In this document: positions 1 to 7,254 of the stretch, piece after piece
How positions within the stretch are numbered: the first letter of the stretch is position 1
Layout: every line of letters starts with the position of its first letter
Assembly (NCBI GenBank): GCA_003171235.1
Contig: PMYM01000030.1
Location: 1,435 to 18,164, forward strand
Direction of reading: 5' to 3'
DNA from: Phycisphaerales bacterium
Lineage (GTDB): Bacteria > Planctomycetota > Phycisphaerae > SM23-33
Length of the DNA stretch: 16,730 nt
Position numbers and translations under genes: made by a program
The notes under the pieces: model-generated
What the model was told of the DNA's origin: nothing
What the model saw: only the letters and a program-made list of their open reading frames with translations
The model's database searches: none

Positions 1-150
1 AAACGCCGCAACTGGGAGTACTACTTCTTCGTGGACTGCGACGGCCACATCCAGCAGGAGCACGTGGCCAAGGCCGTGCAGGAAGCACGCCCCCACTGCC
101 TGGAACTGCACGTGCTGGGCTCCTATCCCAAGGCGGCCGAACCCGTATGA
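1..150 (+). CDS. pheA: Prephenate dehydratase (P-protein), C-terminal ACT-domain end, partial
   Basis: Only the last 49 codons are present; the gene enters from the left edge and stops with TGA at 148-150. The reading begins KRRNWEYYFFVDCDGH and runs through LELHVLGSYPKA. This matches the end of the regulatory ACT domain of bacterial P-proteins, in which a W-E-Y/F-F-x-D-x-x-G-H segment is followed by K/H-V-L-G-S-Y-P. In the family this domain binds phenylalanine and feeds back on the conversion of prephenate to phenylpyruvate. The catalytic part is outside the window, so whether a chorismate mutase domain is fused cannot be seen. The next gene on the same strand is a DAHP synthase, so two aromatic amino acid genes are neighbours, which supports the call. 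Confidence 0.85.
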   Translation, partial: KRRNWEYYFFVDCDGHIQQEHVAKAVQEARPHCLELHVLGSYPKAAEPV

Positions 151-152
151 AA

Positions 153-254
153 GATTGCAGATTGCAAATTGCAGATTGCAAATTGAAGAGCCTAAGGCAT
201 AGGGTTGGCCCCTCCTTTTCTCAATTTGAAATTTGCAATTGGCAATTTGAAATC
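153..254. repeat. Imperfect palindrome of ATTGCA-type words
   Basis: The left arm (153-185) and right arm (222-254) are each 33 nt. By hand comparison the right arm matches the reverse complement of the left at 28 of 33 positions. Each arm is itself a tandem of short words such as GATTGCA and AAATTGCA. The loop is 36 nt. The left arm starts 2 nt after the pheA stop, so in RNA it could form a long A/U-rich stem at the 3' end of that message. AT content is far above the surrounding genes. Function is unknown. Confidence 0.85.
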
Positions 255-301
255 GGGACCCGAGAAGTGTCTGAAAGCTCGGAGCATTCCGGAGGTGGCC
301 G

Positions 302-1321
302 GTGATTGTCATCATGCAGCCCGGCGCGAGCGAAGCCCAGATCGACCACGTCATCGAGCGCATCGGGCAACTCGGGCTGACGCCGCACGTCTCCAAGGGC
401 CAGTTCCGCACCGTCATCGGCGCCGTGGGCGACAAGCAGCCGGCCCACCAGCACATCCTGGAGAGCCTGGAGGGCGTGGATCGCGTGGTGCCGATCATGC
501 GCCCCTTCAAACTGGCCAGCCGGGAATTCCACGCCGACAACAGCGTGGTCAATGTCTGCGGCGTGCCCATCGGCGGGCCGGGGCTGACGATCATCGCCGG
601 GCCCTGCGCCGTGGAGGACGAGCCGATGCTCCGCCGCATCGCCACCGCCTGCAAGGCCCGCGGGGCGGTCATCCTGCGCGGCGGGGCGTACAAGCCCCGC
701 ACCAGCCCGTATGACTTCCAGGGCCTGGGCCAGGACGGCCTGAAAATACTGCGCCAGGTGGGCGACGAGCTGCGCATGCCCATCGTCTCGGAGGTGCTGT
801 CGGCCGGCGAGGTGGAGCTGGTGGGCAAGTACGTGGACATGTTCCAGGTGGGCGCCCGCAACATGCAGAACTTCTACTTGCTCAAGGAAGTGGGCGACAC
901 GGGCAAGCCCGTGCTGCTCAAGCGCGGCATGGCCGCCTCCATCCGCGAGCTGCTGATGAGCGCCGAGTACATCCTGGCCCGGGGCAACCGCAACGTGGTG
1001 CTGTGCGAACGCGGCATAAAGACCTTCGAGACCGAAGTCCGCTTCACCCTGGACGTTTCCTGCGTGCCCGTGGCCAAGCACGAGTCGCACCTGCCCATCA
1101 TCGTCGATCCCTCGCATGCCGCCGGCAAGCGCCACCTGGTGGGGCCGCTGGCGCTGGCGGGCATCGCCGCCGGGGCCGACGGCGTCATCGTCGAGGTGCA
1201 CGACCGCCCCGAAGAGGCCCTGTGCGACGGGCCCCAGGCCCTGCTGCCCGACATGCTGGGCGAACTGGCGGACCAGATTGCCAAGGTCGGCGCAGCGCTG
1301 GGACGATCCATGGTGAAGTAG
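302..1321 (+). CDS. aroF: 3-deoxy-7-phosphoheptulonate (DAHP) synthase, ferredoxin-like-domain type
   Basis: This enzyme condenses phosphoenolpyruvate with erythrose 4-phosphate in the first step of the shikimate pathway, in the cytoplasm. The 339-residue protein has the layout of Thermotoga maritima DAHP synthase. A ferredoxin-like regulatory domain occupies about residues 1-70 (MIVIMQPGAS at the start, SREFH near 73-77). The TIM barrel follows, with AGPCAVE (99-105; C102 as metal ligand), RGGAYKPRTSPYDFQG (126-141), VLLKRG and LPIIVDPSH (metal-ligand His). The start is GTG at 302, preceded by GGAGG at 291-295 with 6 nt spacing, and the resulting N-terminus lines up with the Thermotoga protein. 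In that type the N-terminal domain mediates feedback inhibition by aromatic amino acids, so this enzyme is probably allosteric too. Stop is TAG at 1319-1321. The symbol follows common annotation of this type. Confidence 0.95.
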   Translation: MIVIMQPGASEAQIDHVIERIGQLGLTPHVSKGQFRTVIGAVGDKQPAHQHILESLEGVDRVVPIMRPFKLASREFHADNSVVNVCGVPIGGPGLTIIAGPCAVEDEPMLRRIATACKARGAVILRGGAYKPRTSPYDFQGLGQDGLKILRQVGDELRMPIVSEVLSAGEVELVGKYVDMFQVGARNMQNFYLLKEVGDTGKPVLLKRGMAASIRELLMSAEYILARGNRNVVLCERGIKTFETEVRFTLDVSCVPVAKHESHLPIIVDPSHAAGKRHLVGPLALAGIAAGADGVIVEVHDRPEEALCDGPQALLPDMLGELADQIAKVGAALGRSMVK

Positions 1322-1409
1322 ATTTTCGATATACGATTTTCGATTTGCGATTTGAACCAAGCGTTGCCGCAGTCTTCTGTTGTTAAATCGAACATCGAAA
1401 ATCGTAAAT
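1322..1409. repeat. Imperfect palindrome of GATTTTCG-type words
   Basis: The left arm starts at the base after the DAHP synthase stop codon and runs to 1353. The right arm is 1385-1409. The reverse complement of 1329-1353 matches the right arm at 22 of 25 positions. The word (ATTTTCGAT and variants) differs from that in the gap upstream of the DAHP synthase gene, but the design is the same. Being immediately 3' of a stop codon, it could end or protect the transcript; this is inferred. There is no clear U-tract. Confidence 0.8.
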
Positions 1410-1465
1410 GGGTTTGTGACTGATTTTTGAAGGTTGGCAACGACCTAGAAAAGGAAAAGATCCTG

Positions 1466-2221
1466 ATGCCTCGCCGTAAATTCGTCGCCGGCAACTGGAA
1501 GATGAACACCACGATTAAGTCGGCCGTGGAACTGGCCCGCTGCCTGGTCGCCAAGATCGGACAGGCGGACATGGACCTGGCCGTCTGCCCGCCGTTTCCC
1601 TACCTGCTGGCGGTGAGGGACGCCCTGGCCGGCAGCCGGATCGCCCTGGGCGCCCAGGACGTCTTTTATGAGAACGACGGGGCGTTCACCGGCGAAATAT
1701 CGGCGGCGATGCTCAAGGACGCCGGCTGCACGCACGTAATCTGCGGGCACAGCGAGCGCCGGCACGTCATCGGCGAGACCGACGAAATCGTCAACCGCAA
1801 ACTGCTCAAGGCGCTGGGCGAGGGGCTTGTGCCCATATTCTGCGTGGGCGAGCTGCTGGCGGAGCGCCAGGCCGCGCGCACCCTGGAGGTGGTCAGTCGG
1901 CAGGTGCGGCTGGGGCTGGAAGGCGTCAGCGCCGCCGACGCCGCCCGGGTGGTGCTGGCCTACGAGCCGGTCTGGGCCATTGGGACCGGCGTGGTGGCCA
2001 CGCCCCAGCAGGCCCAGGAAGTGCACGCCTTGATCCGCAAGCTGCTGGAAGAGCTGTACGGCCCGGAGCTGGCCCGGAGGCTGCAGATCCAGTACGGCGG
2101 CTCGGTCAAGGCCTCCAACGCCCGGGAACTGCTGCATTGCCCGGACATCGACGGCGCCCTGGTGGGCGGGGCGAGCCTAAAGGCTGAAGAATTCGAGGGC
2201 ATTGTGCGGGCGGGACTGTAG
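1466..2221 (+). CDS. tpiA: Triosephosphate isomerase
   Basis: Interconverts dihydroxyacetone phosphate and glyceraldehyde 3-phosphate in glycolysis and gluconeogenesis, in the cytoplasm. From ATG 1466 the protein is 251 residues, the usual family length. All hallmark segments are visible: NWKMN (10-14, with catalytic Lys12), the electrophile His95 in GHSERR, catalytic Glu167 in AYEPVWAIGTG with the flexible lid beside it, and the phosphate-binding QYGGSV and ALVGGASL segments. An in-frame TTG at 1427 would add 13 residues. ATG 1466 is preferred because MPRRKFVAGNWK matches normal TIM N-termini and AAGGA lies at 1451-1455. This is the first gene of a same-strand housekeeping run. Nothing unusual was seen in the protein. 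Confidence 0.97.
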   Translation: MPRRKFVAGNWKMNTTIKSAVELARCLVAKIGQADMDLAVCPPFPYLLAVRDALAGSRIALGAQDVFYENDGAFTGEISAAMLKDAGCTHVICGHSERRHVIGETDEIVNRKLLKALGEGLVPIFCVGELLAERQAARTLEVVSRQVRLGLEGVSAADAARVVLAYEPVWAIGTGVVATPQQAQEVHALIRKLLEELYGPELARRLQIQYGGSVKASNARELLHCPDIDGALVGGASLKAEEFEGIVRAGL

Positions 2222-2289
2222 AATATGCAGGTTTTCCAGCCGCGCCTGAATCTCTTGCTGAAGCGACTGGCGGCTTTAGAGAATCATTC

Positions 2290-2324
2290 GGCCAACCGGT
2301 AAAGCGGCTGGCCGGTTAACCGGT
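2290..2324. repeat. CCGGTTAACCGG palindrome with a related direct copy
   Basis: The 117-nt tpiA-secG gap contains a perfect 12-nt palindrome CCGGTTAACCGG at 2312-2323. A related copy GGCCAACCGGT lies at 2290-2300. The segment ends just before the secG ribosome binding site (AGGAG, 2329-2333). It could be an operator-like dyad or another member of the word-repeat class in neighbouring gaps. The sequence alone does not decide. Confidence 0.5.
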
Positions 2325-2338
2325 CAACAGGAGTCCGG

Positions 2339-2926
2339 ATGAACGCTTTCTTGATGACATTGTTCCTGATCGTGTGCGTGCTGCTGATAATCGTGGTCTT
2401 GCTGCAGAAGGGACGCGGCGGCGGCCTGGGGGCCGCTTTCGGGGGGGGCGGCGGCGGGCATTCCGCCTTCGGCACTCGCACGGGCGACGTCTTCACCTGG
2501 GTCACCATCGTGCTGACCGGCGTTTTCCTGCTGCTGGCCATCGGCGCCAGTCTGAAATTCCGGCCCGACCAGATGCAGTTGTCGCCCCCGCGCTTCATAC
2601 CCCCCGGCGCCGAAATCACCCGCGTGACGAACGTCCGCATAGAAACCAGCGTCCCCGGCGCGGAAATCTATTACACTTTGGACGGTTCGGCCCCCACCGC
2701 CGAATCCTTCAAGTACGAGACCCCCATCCGGGTTGACCCCTCCCGGCTCACCGTGATCAAGGCCTTTGTCCACCACCGCCACCGGATATACCGGGAGAGC
2801 GAGGTGGTCACCGTCCAGTACTACGGCCCGGGAATGGCCCCGACCACGACCACGGCGACGGCGCCGGCTTCATCCCAGCCCGCCGCCGGCCCCGCCCCGG
2901 CGGCAACGACGGGTACAGGAAGCTGA
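2339..2926 (+). CDS. secG: Preprotein translocase subunit SecG with an exported chitobiase-C-like extension
   Basis: SecG is the small accessory subunit of the SecYEG channel and aids SecA-driven export. The first 75 residues show the family pattern: TM1 at about residues 3-22, LLQKGRGGGLGAAFGGG with the QKGRGGGLG loop at 23-31, a Gly-rich cytoplasmic loop including HSAFGTRTGD, and TM2 at about 51-72. SecG normally ends near residue 75-115; this protein has 195. Residues about 81-162 look like a CHB_HEX_C-type beta-sandwich (GAEIYYTLDGSAPT at 107-120, YETPIRVD at 126-133, TVIKAFV at 138-144). They are followed by a Thr/Ala/Pro-rich tail. With the usual N-out/C-out topology the extension would lie outside the cytoplasmic membrane. 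Start ATG 2339 has AGGAG at 2329-2333. The stop is 2 nt before yicC, so the two are probably co-transcribed. Confidence 0.9.
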   Translation: MNAFLMTLFLIVCVLLIIVVLLQKGRGGGLGAAFGGGGGGHSAFGTRTGDVFTWVTIVLTGVFLLLAIGASLKFRPDQMQLSPPRFIPPGAEITRVTNVRIETSVPGAEIYYTLDGSAPTAESFKYETPIRVDPSRLTVIKAFVHHRHRIYRESEVVTVQYYGPGMAPTTTTATAPASSQPAAGPAPAATTGTGS

Positions 2927-2928
2927 AC

Positions 2929-3813
2929 ATGCTGCGCTCAATGACCGGCTACGCCCAGGCCCAGCGGCAGATCGAAGGCATCAATTATGCCCTCGAGATC
3001 CGCTCGGTCAACAATCGCTATTTCAAAGCCATCCTCCGCCTGCCCGAACCCTGGGGGTCGGCGGAAACCCAAATCGAGTCGCTCTTGCGCGAGCGGCTGT
3101 ACCGGGGCACGGTCAACCTGTCGCTGCGCATGAAGGGCGGTGCGACCGCCACCGCCTACACCGTCAACCTGCCCGTGCTGGAACACTACATGGAACAGTT
3201 GGAGGTGGTCCAGCCGGAATCGACCGACCTGAAGCTCAGCGTGGACCTCTCGGGCCTGCTGGCCCTGCCGGGGGTTTGCACCCCCCCCGAGCTGGAGGCC
3301 CTGCTGGAGCGCAGCCGGGACAAGCTGATGCAGATGATAGACCAGGCCGTCGAAGGCCTGCTGGCCATGCGCGCCCAGGAGGGCCAGGCCGTCGCCGCCG
3401 AACTGGAGAAGTTCTGCCGCATCATCGCCGCCCAGACTGAAGGCATCGCCCAGCGGGCCCCGACAGTGCTGCAGGAGTACCACCAGCGCCTCCAGGCGCG
3501 GGTGGCCGAACTGATGGCCCAATCCCGCCTGCCGCTGGACCAGGCCGACCTGGCCCGCGAGGTCGCCCTCTTCGCCGAACGCAGCGACGTGGCCGAGGAA
3601 CTCTCACGCCTGGCCGGGCACGTCCGCCAGTTCCGCCAAGTGATGACCGGCGAAAACCAGCCCGGGCGCAAACTGGACTTCATCGCCCAGGAAATGCTGC
3701 GCGAGGCCAATACCATCGCCTCCAAGTCGGGCGACGCCCAGATCATCATGAGCGTGGTCGAAATCAAGACCAACGTCGACCGCATCAAGGAACAGGTGCA
3801 GAACGTGGAATAG
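2929..3813 (+). CDS. yicC: YicC/YloC family endoribonuclease
   Basis: This 294-residue protein carries both halves of the family. The N-terminal part begins MLRSMTGYAQ and continues EIRSVNNRYF, both near-invariant in YicC/YloC. The C-terminal DUF1732 part ends with GRKLDFIAQEMLREANTIAS and KSGDAQIIMSVVEIKTNVDR, then IKEQVQNVE. In Escherichia coli and Bacillus subtilis these proteins are reported as endoribonucleases, so a cytoplasmic RNA-processing role is inferred by family. The start lies 2 nt after the secG stop, with AGGA at 2917-2920 inside the end of secG, giving tight translational coupling. The gmk gene follows, an arrangement frequent in bacteria (yicC-gmk-rpoZ) that supports all three calls. 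Confidence 0.95.
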   Translation: MLRSMTGYAQAQRQIEGINYALEIRSVNNRYFKAILRLPEPWGSAETQIESLLRERLYRGTVNLSLRMKGGATATAYTVNLPVLEHYMEQLEVVQPESTDLKLSVDLSGLLALPGVCTPPELEALLERSRDKLMQMIDQAVEGLLAMRAQEGQAVAAELEKFCRIIAAQTEGIAQRAPTVLQEYHQRLQARVAELMAQSRLPLDQADLAREVALFAERSDVAEELSRLAGHVRQFRQVMTGENQPGRKLDFIAQEMLREANTIASKSGDAQIIMSVVEIKTNVDRIKEQVQNVE

Positions 3814-3827
3814 CACCCCAAGGGCTG

Positions 3828-3909
3828 AGTAGCCAGTAGCCCGTTGTCAGTAGCCGGGAATACCACCGTTTCTTCTGTCCCGGGTACTGGCTACCGACTA
3901 CCGGGTACT
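3828..3909. repeat. Imperfect palindrome of AGTAGCC-type words
   Basis: The arms are 3828-3857 and 3880-3909, 30 nt each. The reverse complement of the left arm matches the right at 23 of 30 positions. The left arm repeats AGTAGCC with variants and the right arm is built of GGTACT/CTAC words. The 22-nt loop is pyrimidine-rich. It fills the gap between yicC and gmk, stops a few bases before the gmk GTG, and so interrupts a gene pair that is usually tightly spaced. It may lower gmk translation or shape processing of the message; that is inferred. Confidence 0.75.
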
Positions 3910-3916
3910 TGAGAGC

Positions 3917-4495
3917 GTGCTGACCAGGAATTTGGAAAAGACTGGGAAATTGATCGTGATCACCGGCCCGGCGGGCGTGGGCAAGAGCACCATCGTCCGC
4001 GAGGTGGTGCGGCGGACCGGCGCCATGCTGAGCGTCTCGGTCACCACCCGCGCGCCTCGAGCGGGCGAGGTGAACGGGCGCGACTACCACTTTATCGACC
4101 GCCCGGCCTTCGACAAGCTGGTTTCGGCCGGAGAACTGCTGGAATGGGCCCAGGTGTTCGCTCAGTGCTACGGCACGCCCGCCCAGCCGGTCCACCAGGC
4201 CCTGCAGGCCGGCCGGACGGTCATCCTGGAGATTGACGTGCAAGGCGGGCTCCAAGTGGCTAAACTGATGCCACAGGCCAAGTATGTGCTGATCCTGCCG
4301 CCCGACTACAAGGAATTGCGCCGGCGCCTGGCCGGACGGGGCACCGAGACGCCGGAGGCCCTGGAAAACCGTTTCGCCAAGGCCCCGCAGGAAATCGAAA
4401 CCGCCGCCGACAGCGGCGTGTATAAGTGTCAAGTGGTCAACGACGAGCTGGAGCGGACTATCGCCCAGGTCTGCGAGGTTGTCACCAAGGAGTAG
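3917..4495 (+). CDS. gmk: Guanylate kinase
   Basis: Phosphorylates GMP to GDP with ATP in nucleotide metabolism, in the cytoplasm. From GTG 3917 the protein is 192 residues. The P-loop is GPAGVGKST (17-25), followed by the GMP-binding signature TTRAPRAGEVNGRDYHF (43-59). Downstream are GELLEWAQVF, CYGTP (usually YYGT) and the Walker-B-like VILEIDVQGG. The lid region contains RRRLAGRGTE. The start is uncertain: no good ribosome binding site precedes 3917 because the word repeat ends at about 3909. In-frame TTG 3950 and GTG 3956 would leave the P-loop intact. The rpoZ ribosome binding site lies inside the last codons. Confidence 0.95.
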   Translation: MLTRNLEKTGKLIVITGPAGVGKSTIVREVVRRTGAMLSVSVTTRAPRAGEVNGRDYHFIDRPAFDKLVSAGELLEWAQVFAQCYGTPAQPVHQALQAGRTVILEIDVQGGLQVAKLMPQAKYVLILPPDYKELRRRLAGRGTETPEALENRFAKAPQEIETAADSGVYKCQVVNDELERTIAQVCEVVTKE

Positions 4496-4500
4496 CGCGA

Positions 4501-4767
4501 ATGATCGAGGCCCTCAAAAGCGACGATTTGGTCTTCAGAGTTGGCGGGCGGTTCAAACTGGCGGCGCTGGTGCAGCACCGCTGGGGGGAGATCCTGGAAG
4601 GCGCCCGCCCCATGGTCGAACGCAAGCCCGGCATGACCGATATCGAACTGGTCATCCAGGAAATTCTGGACGGCAAGATCGCCATCGACTACGACAACAG
4701 CGATATCCCCGACCCCAAAGAAATTATCTGCCTGCCCGATCGAATGAAGAAAAAGAACGCAAAATAG
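4501..4767 (+). CDS. rpoZ: DNA-directed RNA polymerase omega subunit
   Basis: An 88-residue protein beginning MIEALKSDDLVFRVGGRFKL. Bacterial omega has this shape: an N-terminal helix, an F-x-L-A-x-L-V-x-x-R/H-x-x-E/Q pattern (here KLAALVQHRWGEIL), then a short conserved helix (IELVIQEILDGKIAI). It assists folding and assembly of the beta-prime subunit. ATG 4501 is chosen over an upstream in-frame start (4426) because AAGGAG lies at 4487-4492, 8 nt away, and the longer form would overlap gmk in another frame. It sits 5 nt after gmk, the common gmk-rpoZ-coaBC order. The C-terminus is Lys-rich. Omega is weakly conserved, so context carries part of the call. Confidence 0.88.
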   Translation: MIEALKSDDLVFRVGGRFKLAALVQHRWGEILEGARPMVERKPGMTDIELVIQEILDGKIAIDYDNSDIPDPKEIICLPDRMKKKNAK

Positions 4768-4821
4768 CGGGCGCCGTGGCATCCGCCCTTTATCGCCACG
4801 TTTCCGGGGCAGGGTGAAGGC

Positions 4822-5433
4822 ATGAGCAAGACCGATCGCAGCGAACAGGCCAGCCTGGAAGGCTACGAAGTGCTGCTGTGCGTCACCGGCGGCATCGCCT
4901 GCTACAAGTGCGCCGACCTGACCAGCAAGCTCGTCCAGGCCGGCGCCGGCGTCACGGTGGCCATGACCGATTCGGCCCAGCAGTTCATCACCCCGCTGAC
5001 CTTCCAGACGCTATCCGCCCGGCAGGTTTACACCAGCGTCTGGCAGTCCAGCCGCGAATACGACACCCAGCACATCAGCCTGACCGACCTGGCCGACCTG
5101 ATGGTCGTCGCCCCCGCCACCGCCAACATCATGGCCAAACTGGCCCACGGCATCGCCGACGACCTAGTCAGCAGCCTGGCCCTCTCCTCTCACGGCCAGT
5201 GCGACATCCTGCTCGCCCCGGCCATGAACACCCGCATGTGGGAGGCCCCCGCCACCCAGGACAACCTTCAGCGGCTCTTGGGCTGGGGCGTGCACACCAT
5301 CGGCCCCAACGAGGGCTTCCTGGCCTGCCGCTCCGTCGGGCGCGGACGCATGGCCGAACCGGCCGAAATCCTTTCCGACATCTCCCGCCTGCTCGTCCGC
5401 AAGCCGGCAAAAAAACACCACACGGCAAGCTGA
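4822..5433 (+). CDS. coaC: Phosphopantothenoylcysteine decarboxylase, stand-alone CoaC
   Basis: Decarboxylates 4'-phosphopantothenoylcysteine to phosphopantetheine in coenzyme A synthesis, using FMN. The 203 residues cover one flavoprotein domain of the HFCD family: VTGGIACYK (21-29), catalytic His84 in DTQHISL, VVAPATANIMAKLAHGIADD (95-114), the PAMN motif in APAMNTRMW (132-140), and the active-site Cys segment FLACRSVGRGRMAEP (166-180). Many bacteria fuse this domain to the CoaB synthetase; here the protein stops right after it, so CoaB must be encoded elsewhere. Start ATG 4822 has AGGG at 4811-4814. The gene is last in the tpiA-to-coaC run, in its usual place after rpoZ. Confidence 0.92.
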   Translation: MSKTDRSEQASLEGYEVLLCVTGGIACYKCADLTSKLVQAGAGVTVAMTDSAQQFITPLTFQTLSARQVYTSVWQSSREYDTQHISLTDLADLMVVAPATANIMAKLAHGIADDLVSSLALSSHGQCDILLAPAMNTRMWEAPATQDNLQRLLGWGVHTIGPNEGFLACRSVGRGRMAEPAEILSDISRLLVRKPAKKHHTAS

Positions 5434-5475
5434 GCCACCCCCTCCTCGCGCCATGCCGCTGCGTGCCAAATCCGA

Positions 5476-5616
5476 GGCACGAAATCCAAAATCTGAAGCG
5501 AATCAGAAGAAAAACCAAAAAAGCCGAAGGCTGCCGGGGCGACGCTCTCCTGCTGTATCACACGGTGCCATAGGGTGTTGGGGCATCACATCGCGCTCCG
5601 TTTGGGATTTCGTGCC
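5476..5616. repeat. Inverted GGCACGAAATCC repeat in the coaC downstream gap
   Basis: GGCACGAAATCCAAA at 5476-5490 is mirrored by TTTGGGATTTCGTGCC at 5601-5616, complementary except for one extra base. Related AAATCC-type words lie beside both arms. The 110 nt between the arms show no gene. This is the same kind of opposed word repeat as in the upstream gaps, with a wider loop. The 250-nt gap 5434-5683 contains nothing else recognisable apart from a possible promoter at its end. Confidence 0.65.
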
Positions 5617-5647
5617 CGGGCTTTAGGATTTTCATGCCGCTGGCGCG

Positions 5648-5677
5648 TTGAACATTACCCCTTGAGGGTGGTACATT
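5648..5677 (+). promoter_or_regulatory. Possible sigma-70-type promoter of the radical SAM gene
   Basis: TTGAAC (5648-5653), an 18-nt spacer and TACATT (5672-5677) resemble -35 and -10 boxes. If real, transcription would begin at or next to the ATG at 5684, giving a leaderless or nearly leaderless mRNA. The only Shine-Dalgarno-like GAGGGTG (5664-5670) is 13 nt from the ATG, which is long. The call is weak. Confidence 0.3.
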
Positions 5678-5683
5678 TACACC

Positions 5684-7249
5684 ATGCCGTTACCCAACGT
5701 CGGTCTGTGCAACAAGTGCAACGCTCGCGTGCCGGCTGAGTTTCAGACACGGGACAACCAGGTCTGGATACACAAGGTCTGCCCCCAGTGCGGCATCAAC
5801 GAATCTCTGGTCTCCACCGACGCCAAGGCCTGGTACGCCAAGCGCGAACTATTCAAGTACGTGACGGAAGACCCCGAGATCTGCACCTTGAAGTGCGACC
5901 GCTGCCGCTTTGACCACAAACCCAATCTGGCCTTCATCGACGTCACCAACCACTGCAACATGAACTGCCCCATCTGCATCGCCTCGGTGCCGGCCATGGG
6001 GTTTGATTACAACCCGCCGCTGGAGTACTTCGACAGGATCTTCGCCCACGTCGCCCAGTGGAACCCGCCGCCGGTGATCCAGCTCTTCGGCGGCGAGCCC
6101 ACCGTCCGCAGCGACTTCTTCGAGATCGTCGCCCTGGTCCGCAAGCACGGCCTGAAGCCCAACGTCACCACCAACGGTCTGCGCCTGGCCGACGAGGAGT
6201 TCGCCAGGAAGTTCTGCGATGCCCGGATACGCACGCGCTTCGCCTTCGATGGCTTCAGCCCCGACATCTACGAGAAGCTGCGCAACAACCGCCAGGCGTA
6301 CGAAAAGAAACTGGCCGGCCTGGCCAACCTCAAGAAATACACCCGCAGCAAGCAGGCGATCATCTCCTGCCTGGCCGAGGGCATCAACGACCAGCACCTG
6401 GCGGGCATGATCCAGTACATCCACGACAACCGCGACTGGATCAGCGAACTGCTGTGTATCCCGCTGGCAGATACCTGGGACCCCCAGAAGTTCAAGACCG
6501 ACATCAAGGCCAACACCCTGGAGGACGCCGAGCGGATGGTCCGCAACGCCATCGAGGGCGGCGGGGTGGAGTTCGTGCCGGCCGGGCTGTCCTACGCCAT
6601 GCGGCTGCCCCGCTCTTTCTTCCGCCGCAAGAACACGCCCTCCGACATGCTCCTGCTGGCCGGCGTTCACCCCAACTGCGAATCCATGACCGTGCTGATC
6701 TCCGACGGCAAGCAATACCGCGGCTTCAACCATTACCTCAAGAAGCCCTTCAGCCAGGTCATGAAGGAGTTCGCCGAGAAACTCAAGAAGATCGAGCCCA
6801 AGCTCCGCAGCCTCGACCCCGAGAAGCCACTCCAGCGCCTGCGCGGCCAGTTGCTCCTGATCCGCACCTTCGCCGGTTGGGGGCTGCGAACCTTCAAGCT
6901 CTGGGCCCTGATGGACAACAATCCGCCCAAGGCCCTGCTGCGCTACCTGGGCCAGAAGCTCAAGGCCAAGTTCAGCCCCAAGTACGTCGATGGCGCCGCC
7001 GGCTACCGCCGCAAGCGGAACGTCCTGCGCGTGGCCATGCTGCCCTTCGAGGAACAGCACTCGGTGGACGCCACCCGCCTGGAGAACTGCAAGGCCGTCT
7101 TCCCCTACGAGGACGAGAAGGGCGAGATCCAGACCATCCCGACCTGCATGTGGCCGCCCTACCGCAACGTGGTGCTCAAGAAGGTCGCCCAGAGGTGGGG
7201 CACTGACAAAGCCCCCAAGAATCCGGGCCAGGAACAGGCAAAATCCTAA
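5684..7249 (+). CDS. Cys-rich radical SAM protein, MJ0619/tetraether-synthase-like
   Basis: A 521-residue radical SAM enzyme. The AdoMet cluster motif C-x3-C-x2-C is at Cys91, Cys95 and Cys98 (TNHCNMNCPIC), followed by GGEP (136-139) and a TTNG strand. Before it are an N-terminal CxxC...CxxC ribbon (Cys9, Cys12, Cys33, Cys36) and CTLKCDRC (Cys67, Cys71, Cys74). After the barrel come HPNCESM and a C-terminal segment with DATRLENC and IQTIPTCMWPPYR. From memory this order is that of the archaeal MJ0619 group, which includes the tetraether lipid synthase Tes; such enzymes bind extra Fe-S or metal centres. No transmembrane segment is evident. The substrate here is unknown: a lipid-coupling role is a hypothesis, and only membership in the multi-Cys radical SAM group is well supported. 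No obvious partner gene is adjacent. Confidence 0.8.
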   Translation: MPLPNVGLCNKCNARVPAEFQTRDNQVWIHKVCPQCGINESLVSTDAKAWYAKRELFKYVTEDPEICTLKCDRCRFDHKPNLAFIDVTNHCNMNCPICIASVPAMGFDYNPPLEYFDRIFAHVAQWNPPPVIQLFGGEPTVRSDFFEIVALVRKHGLKPNVTTNGLRLADEEFARKFCDARIRTRFAFDGFSPDIYEKLRNNRQAYEKKLAGLANLKKYTRSKQAIISCLAEGINDQHLAGMIQYIHDNRDWISELLCIPLADTWDPQKFKTDIKANTLEDAERMVRNAIEGGGVEFVPAGLSYAMRLPRSFFRRKNTPSDMLLLAGVHPNCESMTVLISDGKQYRGFNHYLKKPFSQVMKEFAEKLKKIEPKLRSLDPEKPLQRLRGQLLLIRTFAGWGLRTFKLWALMDNNPPKALLRYLGQKLKAKFSPKYVDGAAGYRRKRNVLRVAMLPFEEQHSVDATRLENCKAVFPYEDEKGEIQTIPTCMWPPYRNVVLKKVAQRWGTDKAPKNPGQEQAKS

Positions 7250-7254
7250 ATCCG

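Noticed and set aside
153..254. Possible CRISPR array because of tandem ATTGCA words
   Set aside because: The words are 6-8 nt with no spacers of constant length. The whole is better explained as one imperfect palindrome.
5849..7060. A 403-residue open frame antisense to the radical SAM gene, and a similar one at 221-1360 antisense to the DAHP synthase
   Set aside because: Both are mirror images of well-supported genes, rich in Gly, Ala, Val and Leu, without motifs or ribosome binding sites.
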